A stretch of DNA of 64,000 nucleotides from Cladocopium goreaui. Taxonomy: Eukaryota; Sar; Dinophyceae; Suessiales; Symbiodiniaceae. Numbering within the stretch: position 1 is the first letter of the stretch; every line of letters starts with the position of its first letter. Shown one piece after another: positions 42,198-51,977 of this stretch. Location of the stretch: contig CAMXCT020000829.1 of the NCBI GenBank assembly GCA_947184155.2, positions 132,501-196,500 of the forward strand. Direction: 5' to 3'. Under the pieces are notes generated by a model, which saw only the letters and a program-made list of their open reading frames with translations, was not told the DNA's origin and did not search any database. Position numbers and translations under genes: made by a program.

Positions 42198-43523
42198 TCA
42201 GTGAGTGGCCTCCTGGCCCGCGCTTGCTGCACCTCCAGAATCCTTGCCCTTTTGTTGCGGGCATGCATGGCGATTGTGCTTTGGCGACAAACAAAACTGA
42301 CACACATGAACCCGTCCACAATTTCCACGGCAGGTGTTAGTCTGACTGTTGAAGCCGTAGCACACCTGTCTTCCATCCGGTGTTGTGGAGTAAACAAATC
42401 CAGCCCTCGAATCTGCGCCCAAGCGTCCCTTCCGAGACTTACCCTTGCCGCTGCCTTTGGGTCCTGGTCTTTGCTTGTTGTTGTTTGCAGCCTCATTGCC
42501 TCGCCACTTGCCATAGCTGCCACCTGTCGCCGGAGTTGAGGACGATGCCGTGCTGCGCCGTGCCAACTCCAATGTCAACGGCGTCACAAAGTAGGTCTCC
42601 TTCAAGGACGCGTCGGCTAAGACTTCATCAAAGGTTGCATTCAAAGATTTCCCTTCGCGGGATGCTCTGCGGTATGCCTCCTTCCGCAACTTGTGCTCGA
42701 AGCTGATCATAAGGTCCCAGCTGGGATTTGCAGACGTAGTTTGGGACGACCCGTCACCCTTAGGAATCTGTAGCTGAAAAATCTTGTCGCCCAATAAGAA
42801 GTCCACATAGCGCTGGTACGTTTTCGTGGACAGCTCTTCAAACCATGGTTTGTTGCGGAACCGTGCCGCCAACATGAGCATCGTGTTGCATTCAATCTTG
42901 ATCTTAGACCTTAACTCCTCAGAGTTGACTGGCATCTTGGCCTTTTTCTTTTCCTTCACTATTCTCAAGCGACCTCCTGCGTCCAGGCTACTCTGCAGCT
43001 GCCCGTGCAAATCGTCTTTGACGCATCCAACCTCGTCCAATGAACTTGCTTGAAGGTCACCGCCTTCGACTTCCTCCAGCTTGAGTGCCAGGTAGTCTGG
43101 CGAAGGTTCTTCTCGTTCATCCATGGCCCCCAAGCGCCGTTCCACTGCGACTCGCATTGCTTGGCGTTCCGTCTGCAGCAACGGCTTGGGTAAGCCCATA
43201 GCCCTGGCTTCTGCCTTCAGGCTCCTTTCCTTTTCTGCTGTGTCTGATGCCTGTTGCCAGGCTGCTACAACTGCAGCCAAAGCAGCCCTTGCTCCGGCAT
43301 TTGCGGTCGGGTCAATGCCAAGATCCCTGCCCAAAGCTGTCCGGGCCTCTTGTTTGGAATCCGCAAGGGCTGCAAAAAGGGCCACATCTGAGTAGTTCTG
43401 CCCAAGAGCATGCTGTCTGTCCAGCGTCACGCCCATGGCTTCCCAGATGTAAGTGAGGTCTGAGGCCACATTCTGAGCAAGCCATGCCCTCTGTTCTTCT
43501 GGCGTCGGTGCCGGTGCAGCCAT
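42198..43523 (-). CDS. gag: Gag-like protein with zinc fingers
   Basis: ATG at 43523, 441 codons. The N-terminal half is helical with Ala-rich segments. A basic linker (KQRPGPKGSGKGKSRKGR) precedes two C-terminal zinc-binding motifs: a CCCH-like CYGFNSQTNTCRGNCGRVH and a canonical knuckle CQFCLSPKHNRHAC (CX2CX4HX4C). This is the expected nucleocapsid end of Gag. The stop codon is ACT CAC TGA CAA CCG, and the same frame stays open for the next 1,041 codons (Pol). It lies 530 bp downstream of the YR ORF. Confidence 0.85.
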   Translation of the reverse strand: MAAPAPTPEEQRAWLAQNVASDLTYIWEAMGVTLDRQHALGQNYSDVALFAALADSKQEARTALGRDLGIDPTANAGARAALAAVVAAWQQASDTAEKERSLKAEARAMGLPKPLLQTERQAMRVAVERRLGAMDEREEPSPDYLALKLEEVEGGDLQASSLDEVGCVKDDLHGQLQSSLDAGGRLRIVKEKKKAKMPVNSEELRSKIKIECNTMLMLAARFRNKPWFEELSTKTYQRYVDFLLGDKIFQLQIPKGDGSSQTTSANPSWDLMISFEHKLRKEAYRRASREGKSLNATFDEVLADASLKETYFVTPLTLELARRSTASSSTPATGGSYGKWRGNEAANNNKQRPGPKGSGKGKSRKGRLGADSRAGFVYSTTPDGRQVCYGFNSQTNTCRGNCGRVHVCQFCLSPKHNRHACPQQKGKDSGGAASAGQEATH

Positions 43524-43529
43524 CGCGAA

Positions 43530-43653
43530 GTTGGACTCTAAGAGAGTTAGACTCTAAGAGAGTTGGACTCTAAGAGAGTTGGACTCTAAGAGAGTTGGAC
43601 TCTAAGAGAGTTGGACTCTAAGAGAGTTGGACTCTAAGAGAGTTGGACTCTAA
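43530..43653. repeat. 16-bp tandem repeat, 8 copies, upstream of gag
   Basis: The unit GTTGGACTCTAAGAGA repeats about eight times with one substitution, ending 7 bp from the gag start codon on the upstream side. It occupies the leader of the Gag-Pol frame and could serve transcription or RNA packaging. Confidence 0.93.
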
Positions 43654-44052
43654 GTGTGCGGAGTGTCCCTGTGAATCCCTTGATTGCGATCCAATCTTAA
43701 AAGGGGTTCAAACAAATTTCAAGTGCATGCCAGGCATTCAGAAACCGTACAGGCTGATCTTAAATCTGACCAAACCCTACGCTCAGTCCTAATGAGCTGC
43801 TTAGACCCTTCTTTCGAGCCTTAATTGCAGTCACGTGCCGTCAACTTCTTGGCACTGGACTTCTTACGTCCCGGGCCTCTTACGCCCTCCATTGGTCATT
43901 GCAGAGTCCCGCATCTTACACGGGCGGCAAACTTCAGCCTAATGACCTGCCTGAAATGCACTGAAACCCTACCCCTCATGCAAAACCAAGTTCAAAAGGG
44001 ACTCCAAGGAAAATGAACGGAAGAAATTCTGAAGGCGCCATCTTTTCTTACC

Positions 44053-46107
44053 TCAGCGTTCTTCCTCCGTGCTGGTGGAGCTTCCCGACGTGCTGGAGTC
44101 ATCCTCCTCTTGTTCGTCCAGTTCCGCCCTGAAGCACACACGGCACCAGGCGTCTACTCCAGCCTTTGGCACCTGTTCCACCTCTTCACAAGAGGCCACC
44201 GTCCAGTACATGACACCACATGCACAGCTCTTCTTGTGGAGTCTCCGGAACCCCGTTCTTCTGGAGGTGGAAATCCAGTAGGGTTTCTCTGCGATAGGGT
44301 CCTTCGGCCCCTTTTTCTTTGAGCTCTCTTCTGTGGGAACCGTTTGGGCCCAACCAGCCACCATCTCTTCCAACTCGTCATCCTCCATCAGCATCTCCAG
44401 CGTAGGATACGATGTTCCCAAGCCATACCTATGGCCTTGCATCCTGACCATCACATGAAACCAACGGCCATCGCGCTGATGGACTCCACGCTCTTCTGCG
44501 TAGTTTTTGAGCTCTCCAATGAGCTCCCCTTCTGTGAGCCCAACATGCCCCTCACAGATGGCTTGGTTGACCTCTCTTTGGATGGCTGTGACTATCTGCT
44601 TGGCGCTGAGGACGTAAGCATTGGACTCTTGCGCCCCAGCTTGCCATCTTCCCAGGTAGTCCCGCTGCTCTTTCGGGATGCCGATGTTTGCAGCATGCGT
44701 GGGGAGCCAGTGTCTGCCGCTGTGCCCGCTCCAGAAGTTGGTAATCTCCCCTGAGATCAGGAGCTCACCACTCTCATTCCAAGATCGGGCATTTTGTCCG
44801 CCCCTCAAGGGTTTTTTCACAAGGCAAAGCACGTACCGCATGTAGCTGTTCAGATTTTGCATGTTCAGGTACTTCTTCGCCCCACCTGACCAATCCTTAT
44901 TGGGCGCCGGCAGGAAGTAGTCCCGGTCATCCTTGAAAGCTCCTGAATGGTACAACTCCCATCCCTGACCAAGCCAGTCCTCTCCTGCCAAAGACGCATC
45001 CCGCGCCACGTAAGCTGGCACCTCCACGGCCCTCCTTCCAGGCCCCGTCGTCTTGGTGCGCCGGAGGATCATCCGCACACAGGTTCCGTTGAGATGCATA
45101 CGGGATGGATCAATCCATTGGACATCATCCGCCCTCAGCACCATCCAACACATGGGCAACATCACCCATCCAATCAGCCGCGTGTAGTTAGAGTAATCAC
45201 CACTGCACACCAGGAGTTCCAAACCTATGATGGTGCTGATCAGGTAGGGTCGTGCAGGACGCCGTGGTGGCGCGTCTCCCTGTAGTTCCATCTGCATGTT
45301 CTTCACCACATCCAGCAAAGTTCTGTCTTTTGACAGCTTGATCCGGTCGTCCACACGGCCAACCGTCTCTAAGAGCGCTAGCGCCCCCATCAAACTCTGC
45401 GGCGCCGTCGGTCCGCATCCATCGGCAATCCGGCCCTCCAAGTAGTCCACTACATCCGACACCTTCGTCGGCCAGGATCGGCATCGGTTGAGAAGCAACC
45501 AGATGTAGTAACGTTTCCAAGTTGTGGCTCTGTTTCTCAAGGTCTTTGCCCTTCTGCTCCCAAAGATGCGAGCCCAACTCTTCTGCTGGTCGTCGGATTC
45601 CTGGATCATTTCCAGCACCGGCAGCTTGGCCTCAATGATGTATTGTGAGAGGGTCAGAGCCCATCGCACCCGCTCCTCTTCGGCGACTTGCAGCGGGTTG
45701 CCGACCTCTAGGGTCAGGTTTTGGCTCAAGCGCGTCTTGTGAACTTGCCTCATTGGCATGGTCTCCTTTTTCAGCAAGCTCGTGAAAGTGCCTTGCAGAT
45801 CTTCAGCCTGCACCTCGTTCACCTCCAGCCTCGGCCGCACCAGGCGCTTGAAGAGCAGCCGCCGTTCTCTCTCCATGTCCCGGCTGGTATGCTCCTTGAA
45901 TTGCCTGAGATCATGTGCGATCAGCATCTGTGCTTCACCCAGGCGCGCCGCAACATAGTCAGCGATCGAAACAATCCCTCCGGGTTGATCCAATGCTTCA
46001 TGTAGGACTTGCAAGTTAGCAAAATCCGGGGCGAGGATCTCACTCACCTCCGCCCTCAAACCCGGGAACATTGCTCCGGCAACGCTGTGCAGCGCCCCTA
46101 CCACCAA
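44053..46107 (-). CDS. Tyrosine recombinase of the YR retrotransposon
   Basis: About 684 codons. No ATG lies between the upstream stop and TTG at 46107 inside A1; the first internal Met is about 12 codons further in. The C-terminal half carries the tyrosine recombinase catalytic set: Arg in MVLRADDV, a Lys in the beta-hairpin RRTKTTGPG, HSGRH (HxxR), GRWQ at the His/Trp position, and the nucleophile Tyr in ESNAY. The N-terminal part (about 1-190) is helical, as in core-binding domains. A cysteine cluster at the C-terminus (CACGV ... CRVCF) may bind zinc. It would join the circular element DNA into the genome. Its place before gag is unusual. Confidence 0.88.
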   Translation of the reverse strand: MVVGALHSVAGAMFPGLRAEVSEILAPDFANLQVLHEALDQPGGIVSIADYVAARLGEAQMLIAHDLRQFKEHTSRDMERERRLLFKRLVRPRLEVNEVQAEDLQGTFTSLLKKETMPMRQVHKTRLSQNLTLEVGNPLQVAEEERVRWALTLSQYIIEAKLPVLEMIQESDDQQKSWARIFGSRRAKTLRNRATTWKRYYIWLLLNRCRSWPTKVSDVVDYLEGRIADGCGPTAPQSLMGALALLETVGRVDDRIKLSKDRTLLDVVKNMQMELQGDAPPRRPARPYLISTIIGLELLVCSGDYSNYTRLIGWVMLPMCWMVLRADDVQWIDPSRMHLNGTCVRMILRRTKTTGPGRRAVEVPAYVARDASLAGEDWLGQGWELYHSGAFKDDRDYFLPAPNKDWSGGAKKYLNMQNLNSYMRYVLCLVKKPLRGGQNARSWNESGELLISGEITNFWSGHSGRHWLPTHAANIGIPKEQRDYLGRWQAGAQESNAYVLSAKQIVTAIQREVNQAICEGHVGLTEGELIGELKNYAEERGVHQRDGRWFHVMVRMQGHRYGLGTSYPTLEMLMEDDELEEMVAGWAQTVPTEESSKKKGPKDPIAEKPYWISTSRRTGFRRLHKKSCACGVMYWTVASCEEVEQVPKAGVDAWCRVCFRAELDEQEEDDSSTSGSSTSTEEER

Positions 46108-46219
46108 TTTCTTGAGGTGGATGGCTCCACATGAAGTAATGATCCCAGACTTCTTAAGGAGGGAATGGTTTCAACCGTTTCTTGAGTCCCCCATCTTAAG
46201 GGGGCGGTACAAATGAAAT
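46104..46219 (-). repeat. Split direct repeat A1 (5' terminus)
   Basis: 116 bp, two mismatches to A2. It forms the 5' end of the element and overlaps the first codons of the YR frame. Confidence 0.92.
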
Positions 46220-47465
46220 CGTCGTGGGCTGCGGGCTGTTCCGGAGGTTGCTGTTGCTCATCATCTTTGCTGTGAGCTGCAGAGTGAGAGTCAGAGGATA
46301 ACACGCCGGTACCCGGGGTATCCGTTTGCGCTTTGTTCGCAGGCAGGGCCGATGGTGGGCCTGGTCTTCTGTGAGATAAAGATTGTGCACTGATTTTGTC
46401 AGGTGGCTTGCTTTGCTGCTGGGCTGGAGCTTCTGCCACCACGCCTGTACTGGGATTGGACGATGCGGCAGTTGCCGCGTTGTCTGTGCTTTGTTGACTT
46501 GCGGCCAGCAAATTGGCTGGTTTTTGGGTCTGTCTAGCCTCCGCTGGTCGACTATCTGCCAACGTTTGTTGGTTCGCCTGATGAATGATAGACTGCAATT
46601 CCATATATTGCCGCTCTCGGTCAGCCACTTGCTGTGGCGTGCTCTGAGTACCCTTGGGGTCCTGTGGAGTGTCTGCTTGCAGTTTTTGTACTGGCTGATT
46701 TGCTGCGGATCGCTCCGTCCACCTGTTTGGGAGCGGCGGAGGCGGAGGCAGTGCCCGTTTCACATGCTGCGAAGATTTAAGTCGGTCAATGCGTGGCTGA
46801 ATTTCATCTCGTAGCTCAGGTGGGTACGGCTCTCCGGTCTCAGCTAACCACTGTACAGTTTCTTCATGCGTCCACAGGGTGGTTCTCCACAATGGGATGG
46901 TATTGTCATCAGTGACCCAGAACAATGGCTTAGGCGGTAGCAACTCATGGGCTTCCACGATCAAAGGCAGCAGGAAAGCTAATCTCTTTTGCTCATGGAA
47001 AATCATTGCTCCGTTCGGGTGAACTTTCAGGTGGGTATGGTTCCACACAAAAGGTTGCACAACTCGCATGGTGTGAGCGTCACGATTAAAGATGGATAGT
47101 CGGACTTGGGTATACGGTGGCGCAGCACCGTAGACTTTCCCATCCCAGGGTGGTTCAAGAAAGCCCCACCTCTCTTTCCGGCCGTAATTAACGGTCTCCC
47201 AAAAGGCAGGGTCAAACTCTTTCTCAAGAACGTCTGCAAGAGTAGAAAAGAGAAGCCATGGCACCTCGTCAATATGCAAGTGGTATTCTACCAGCGTAAA
47301 GTTATATGTTGTTTGGCAATCTCCTACCCATATTGTGCCCCTCACTGCAAGAAAGCGAACTTTGCTGGCTGCTGGCATGTCCCAATTCATTCCAGCCGAT
47401 ATGTCCAGTAGGTGTTGATCAGAAACACTGATTTGGCCAGACGGAAAAGGGTTTGGCTTCGGCAT
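46220..47465 (-). pseudogene. 5' part of a gene split by the YR retrotransposon
   Basis: The frame is open from about 47552, with the first ATG at 47465. About 415 codons reach the edge of A1, then about 40 codons of element sequence run to a stop. The first 200 residues look folded (VEYHLHIDEVPWLLFSTLAD, NYGRKERWGFLEPPWDG). The rest is Pro/Gln/Ser-rich and disordered. The downstream part lies at 37564-37879. I recognise no family. Strand, position and lack of introns place it in the same series as the helicase and glycosyltransferase-like ORFs. Confidence 0.65.
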
Positions 47466-47552
47466 ACCAGCAGCAGGTACCCTGCAGTGGCAGCACTCTC
47501 CGGAGTGGAGGCAGTTGCACGGCGTATGGTTAGACCAAACGACAGGAACCAC

Positions 47553-48404
47553 TCGCTATTGCGGGCAGCGGCCAAACAACGAGAACCCCGTGTTGGCTTG
47601 AATGTATGAACGGGCGAGCAAATTAGAAGTTGGGGTCAATGAGGATCCAGGCAACACTGGCTTATGCAGGTGCGATGTCCTCACAGTTCGAGCCAACGGC
47701 TGCTGACGGAGACAGTGAATCATGTTCGGCTCAGGCACAGTTGACAAAATACCAGACACTGCAACGGTGGGAAGTATGTGCAACATGTAACCGGTGACAG
47801 GATTGGAGTGAAGGTGCATTGTGGTTCGGTAGTAGAGACATGACACAGGAGGAGGTAGCAAGGGGCAGGGCAAGTGGTGGGGCGGCAGCACATGACAGGA
47901 GGAGGTGACTACCTGTGCAAGATATGCTAGAAACGATGGACCCTGAGGAGCACTATCAGCAAGGAGTACACATTAGTGAGAGGATATATGGCCGTCAGGA
48001 TATTGGGAGGAGGGGTGACAGTCATGAGTGTGTGAACCATGTGAGATGAGTGCCTGGTAGGGTGAAAGCGAAGCTGAACCCTCACCATTACCCAAGGTGC
48101 CCTTGGGAACAGTGGAGGAATGATAGACACATGTGTCATGTTCCTACTGATGTGAGGGGCACAGCGGGGGGTGAAGGCATGAGGGACTGCTGAGATAGAT
48201 GGTTGAGTGCGGGAAGCAGTTTCGATCCGTTCTATTCTTAAGCGGGGGGGTACACCTACAATGTGTCGACTCACCTGTTGGAGGGGGCCTAGGGTGGTTT
48301 CGAGGGAGTACGGATTGCTGACTGCTTGACTGTTTTTTGGCAGCAGGTGGGCACTCAGAGTAGCCGAGTTGAAAAATTCTATCTGTACATTGCTGCTCCG
48401 CACT
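47553..48404. other. Spacer carrying the first CCCAAGG hairpin
   Basis: About 850 bp between two minus-strand ORFs. A frame of about 183 codons here runs through the hairpin and lacks coding character. The stem-loop CCCAAGGTGCCCTTGGG is at 48091-48107, preceded by CCATTA. Confidence 0.5.
48091..48107. repeat. Conserved 17-nt stem-loop, copy 1
   Basis: CCCAAGG-TGC-CCTTGGG: 7-bp stem and 3-nt loop. The same leader (CATTA) precedes copies 2 and 3. Confidence 0.9.
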
Positions 48405-48674
48405 TCATCGCAGTAGTATACGCAGGATGCGTTGTTCCGTCGTGAGCATTGTTCGGTCACAGCGGGCGGTAAATGCACTGATCTCCAGGTGGGCGGTTCG
48501 TAATACTCCGCTTAGTACTTGCTCGTCAAACCCTATGTCGTCCAGGTCATCCATGGTTTCCTCCAACTGGTACTGCAATCTCATGGCCAAAAGTTTAACA
48601 CGATGGACAAAAAGGAGCTGCTGGAGTAAGGCACGAACATGGTCAGCAGTTGCGCTGCGCGCTGCCCTGTGCAT
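48405..48674 (-). CDS. 89-aa helical protein
   Basis: ATG at 48674. The protein is almost wholly helical (ADHVRALLQQLLFVHRVKLL, then ETMDDLDDIGFDEQVLSGVL) and ends in a basic tail. No known domain. It lies 850 bp upstream of the split gene on the same strand. Confidence 0.45.
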   Translation of the reverse strand: MHRAARSATADHVRALLQQLLFVHRVKLLAMRLQYQLEETMDDLDDIGFDEQVLSGVLRTAHLEISAFTARCDRTMLTTEQRILRILLR

Positions 48675-49921
48675 GAATCAGGTCCGAAATGCTGTACAGC
48701 GCTAATGGACGTTCGGCAGCAAACAGGGTGGTGGACAGGAAAAACCGAGGCGGGTAAGCTCTAGCCAAATTTCACGGACGCACTGACAAAGATAGACAGG
48801 TAGTATGCACTTACGCACCTCCTACTGTAACATGTCAATAGTATGTTTTGAGGCCCTAGTGGCTATTCGGCTATTCTTAGCGTCCTGCGTACTTGGAAGT
48901 CTAGATTGGACTGTGGCAGTAAGGAGGCAAATGTTGAAGTCGTTACAACAATGTAATAGTATTTGGTGTAGTGTCATCCCCAGGTAATTACTTAAGGGCA
49001 GCCAATGACTAGAGAAACACCCCTGTGGTACAGAGCCAAGGACATTGGCTGGAGCTATGCCACCAGTAATTAGGAAACACCCGTCTTTCCAGCAGCTGTT
49101 AGCAGCATGTCTGAGGAGTTCATCAATCTCTGAAAAATTATTGAATAATTCCATGGTCACTCAGTATTTGTCACAAGGCCCGCAATCAAAACCTTCCAAA
49201 AGGATATGCCCGAAAAAAGTGAAAAAGCTTGAAATTATGCGGTAAATTACAATTATCGGGCACAGCTGTGGGTCAAAGGGATACCTTTTATATCTTTCCT
49301 TTGGACAGATGGTGATTCCGATTCAACTGCGGCAACTGGAGAGCTCACCGTGGCCACAGCTCCTTTTTGTGCCTTGTACCAATCCGAAGAGGCCTAAGTG
49401 CATCGATGCGCGGAAGTACTTCCATCAACATTTAACATGGTCCTTGATCTTCGTTGGGAGCTCTTGCGATGTCCTAGAGGGTAGTTTGTCCAAGAGGCTG
49501 GTCTGTGCAAGAACTTATTTGCCAGAAAATCTTGCCAGCTACCTGTGACTGATTGTTGACGCCCATAGAGTTTGCGCTGTTCTGTGCTAATAGATTTTGT
49601 AGTAACACTTGTGGCTCGAAAGCTTGATCCTTAGGCCATGGGCCTTGGCAGAAAAAGGCAAGACCGTGCAAGAGCAGCTTACTTGACGCGCAGGTGTACG
49701 AGCTATCGCAAACTAATGCCTGGTGCTCCGGTTGGACTCCGTCCAGGACACCAGCGCCAAGACTTGCTGGCCAAAGAGAGCTTCACGGCTGCATGCCGCC
49801 GTCTGGCATATAAGGCAAGGCAAAGGCTGTTTCGGCGCGAATTAAGTACAGAACACTAAGATGGCACCGGTTTGGGGCAGTGTACCGCATTTCGGAGTAG
49901 TAGTTAAGAATCTCGCCATTA

Positions 49922-49938
49922 CCCAAGGTACCCTTGGG
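49922..49938. repeat. Conserved 17-nt stem-loop, copy 2
   Basis: CCCAAGG-TAC-CCTTGGG, a perfect 7-bp stem, with GCCATTA before it and GAA after it. Confidence 0.9.
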
Positions 49939-50990
49939 AATAGCAGCTATCCTACACTGCTAGCACTCTAGGCTATCAAGCTCTGAGTATGAGGTGCAAT
50001 GGGCGGCGAGAGCACTATCTACTTGAACTTGGCGGCACTGAATGTTCTACCGGCTCAATTACTCCTCACGAGGGAGGCGTCATTGTGGTACTTCTCTGTC
50101 CTGCTTCGGTGGCGCATGGCCATGGATCTTAGGCGGTGTCGTGTGGAAGTGATGTCCATCACCCGGGAGTGAACCTCATTTATTGGACAATTCTGCGGAG
50201 TTTCGTATATCCGCGTTGATGGTAGCACTATAACTTAGGCTAATAGTGCGCCGGCTGGCAAAATGATAGTGGGAAACCAACTCTAAGCATAGGCGTTGCT
50301 CAGCTTGGCTCTGCTACCACCGCGGCAATAACTATTAGAACAAGGCCTTCTTCAATGTGGTAAACTGGACTAATGACAATAGGGCAAGAGTTATTTCTGG
50401 GAGCAACCTTTATCCATTTGGCCAGTTTTGTGGAACATCCACCCGCAGTTTAGCTACAAGGTGGGCGATTAGGGGTTGACTGCTTGGGTAGTGTGCTGAT
50501 AGTAACCATTATGGTTGGAGCAGAGAAGATATATCTTTCCCTAAGACATGCGAGTCAGCAATAACTACCCAGCATTTGTTGGCATCTGAGCATGGACAGG
50601 GAAGTGTCATCCATTCGTTTCTACTATGAGTGCTTCATTCGACAAGGTAACAATCTAAGTGGCAAGTAGCGCTGAAGGGCAGTGTTATTCAGCGCGACCT
50701 GCTGCACCAAACCATTGGTACGGCACTCGAGTAGAAAGGCCTGGAGCACGGAAGACGCAAAAAACTAACCTACAAGCTTGTGCTTGTGCAGTGGACTACA
50801 ATGCGCAGGTAGATCGGAGGGTCAGAGAAAATGGCACGGTACAGGACTAAGCTACGGACAGACAGAAAACGAGATTCAGAGACAGTAAAAGATTAAACGG
50901 TTTGTCTGTTTCGTAGTTTTTATAAGTCCGAAGGAGCCTTTGCAACTCGATGCGGGTCACTGAAAAACTTGATCCATTATTTTTCCATTA

Positions 50991-51007
50991 CCCAAGGTAC
51001 CCTTGGG
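50991..51007. repeat. Conserved 17-nt stem-loop, copy 3
   Basis: CCCAAGG-TAC-CCTTGGG, preceded by TCCATTA and followed by GAACAG, as in copy 1. Confidence 0.9.
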
Positions 51008-51585
51008 AACAGAAAGGGTCGCATGGCAGTTGCATAGTGATGATCCCACAGCTAGTCTATCCTCTCAGGGCAAAACGTTCTGCACTCTGCTTCACGATTC
51101 CTGTGCTTGCTGAGGAGCTGGTGTACAGAGAGGTTTTTTTTTTTTTTTTCCTTCCCACCGTTTCCCCTGGGCGGGAAGTTGATTCCCTCTGGACGCCCAG
51201 AAAGAGGCAAACAGGAGTTCAAAACAGAGTGGAGCTCTACTGCGAGATGTACCTTTAGTCAACTGTGAGGTGGACATGGTCGTTTTGCAGTTACTGCAGC
51301 CTGGCAACCTAATAGTGTTAGCAGATTGATATTTGGGCTTAGCTGAGTCTCCGCGAGCGGCTGCAACTGAGTCCTATCTGTAGGACCACTTAGTCCATTG
51401 GGGGTGCCATATCATTGGCGGGCAGTCGAAAGTCGCCCATAATTTGGTGTCCTCCAGGTTAAAGCTGGTGCGCATGTAACACTTTAGGCTAGTTTGCTTA
51501 ATTATGGAACGGGTCTTCTACTATCCGAGGCTAGTGGTTCAGTATTAAGATGTCCTCATGGGTCTTGTGCAGGTGGGGAGGGCTA

Positions 51586-51602
51586 CCCAGGGTACCCCTG
51601 GG
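51586..51602. repeat. Conserved 17-nt stem-loop, copy 4 with compensatory change
   Basis: CCCAGGG-TAC-CCCTGGG. Relative to the other copies an A-T pair of the stem has become G-C on both sides, so the stem is preserved while the sequence changed. Confidence 0.9.
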
Positions 51603-51977
51603 AGCCCGCCCCACTTGACCTGACCAGTGTTCATGAGGCATGAGAACTAAATTGGCGGGGGGTGGGTACCAATAAGGTAGTGAGCTGATGAAAGTTACTT
51701 GGTGGTTACAGGAGGTCTCAATCAGCAATAACTACATGGCAGTGGCCTGGAACTGCCTGGGCAATGGCAGGCCGTTTGTCTTGGGGTTGGCTCACCTTCC
51801 GCAAGATCACGTCAACTTAGTGGGTTGTAGCTTCATACTCCTGGGTGACTATGGGGTAATAAATTCTGAGGCTCATTATTAGGGGTTGCATTAGTCCCTG
51901 ATAGGTGAGCAACAGAGAAACAGTTGCTTTGTGGTCACCGAGGCAGCAACAGGGTCCGGGCAGACGTCGCGACTCTC

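Larger units (their letters stand above)
37880..46219 (-). mobile_element. Complete YR retrotransposon with split direct repeats
   Basis: Minus-strand order: A1 (46219-46104), tyrosine recombinase, Gag, methyltransferase-RT-RNase H, B1 (39058-38800), hairpin array, A2 (38305-38190), B2 (38138-37880). A1 ... B1-A2-B2 is the split-direct-repeat layout of Ngaro/PAT-like tyrosine-recombinase retrotransposons, which integrate through a circular DNA and leave no target duplication; none is seen. B1 and B2 (259 bp) read identical and A1 and A2 (116 bp) differ at two bases, so insertion is recent. ORFs are intact and tightly packed between the repeats. The YR gene comes first rather than last, unlike Ngaro and DIRS. 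The element sits inside another coding frame. Confidence 0.9.
48675..51977. other. 3.3-kb non-coding region with conserved hairpins
   Basis: Stop codons are frequent in all frames and no ORF has coding character. The recurrent feature is the CCCAAGG stem-loop (49922-49938, 50991-51007, and a variant at 51586-51602). A 17-base T run begins at about 51134. This would be a natural control, packaging or replication region if the surrounding block is one element; that is inference. Confidence 0.55.

Noticed and set aside
47927-48478. 183-codon frame on the minus strand
   Set aside because: It runs through the conserved hairpin and overlaps the better supported 89-aa ORF in another frame.
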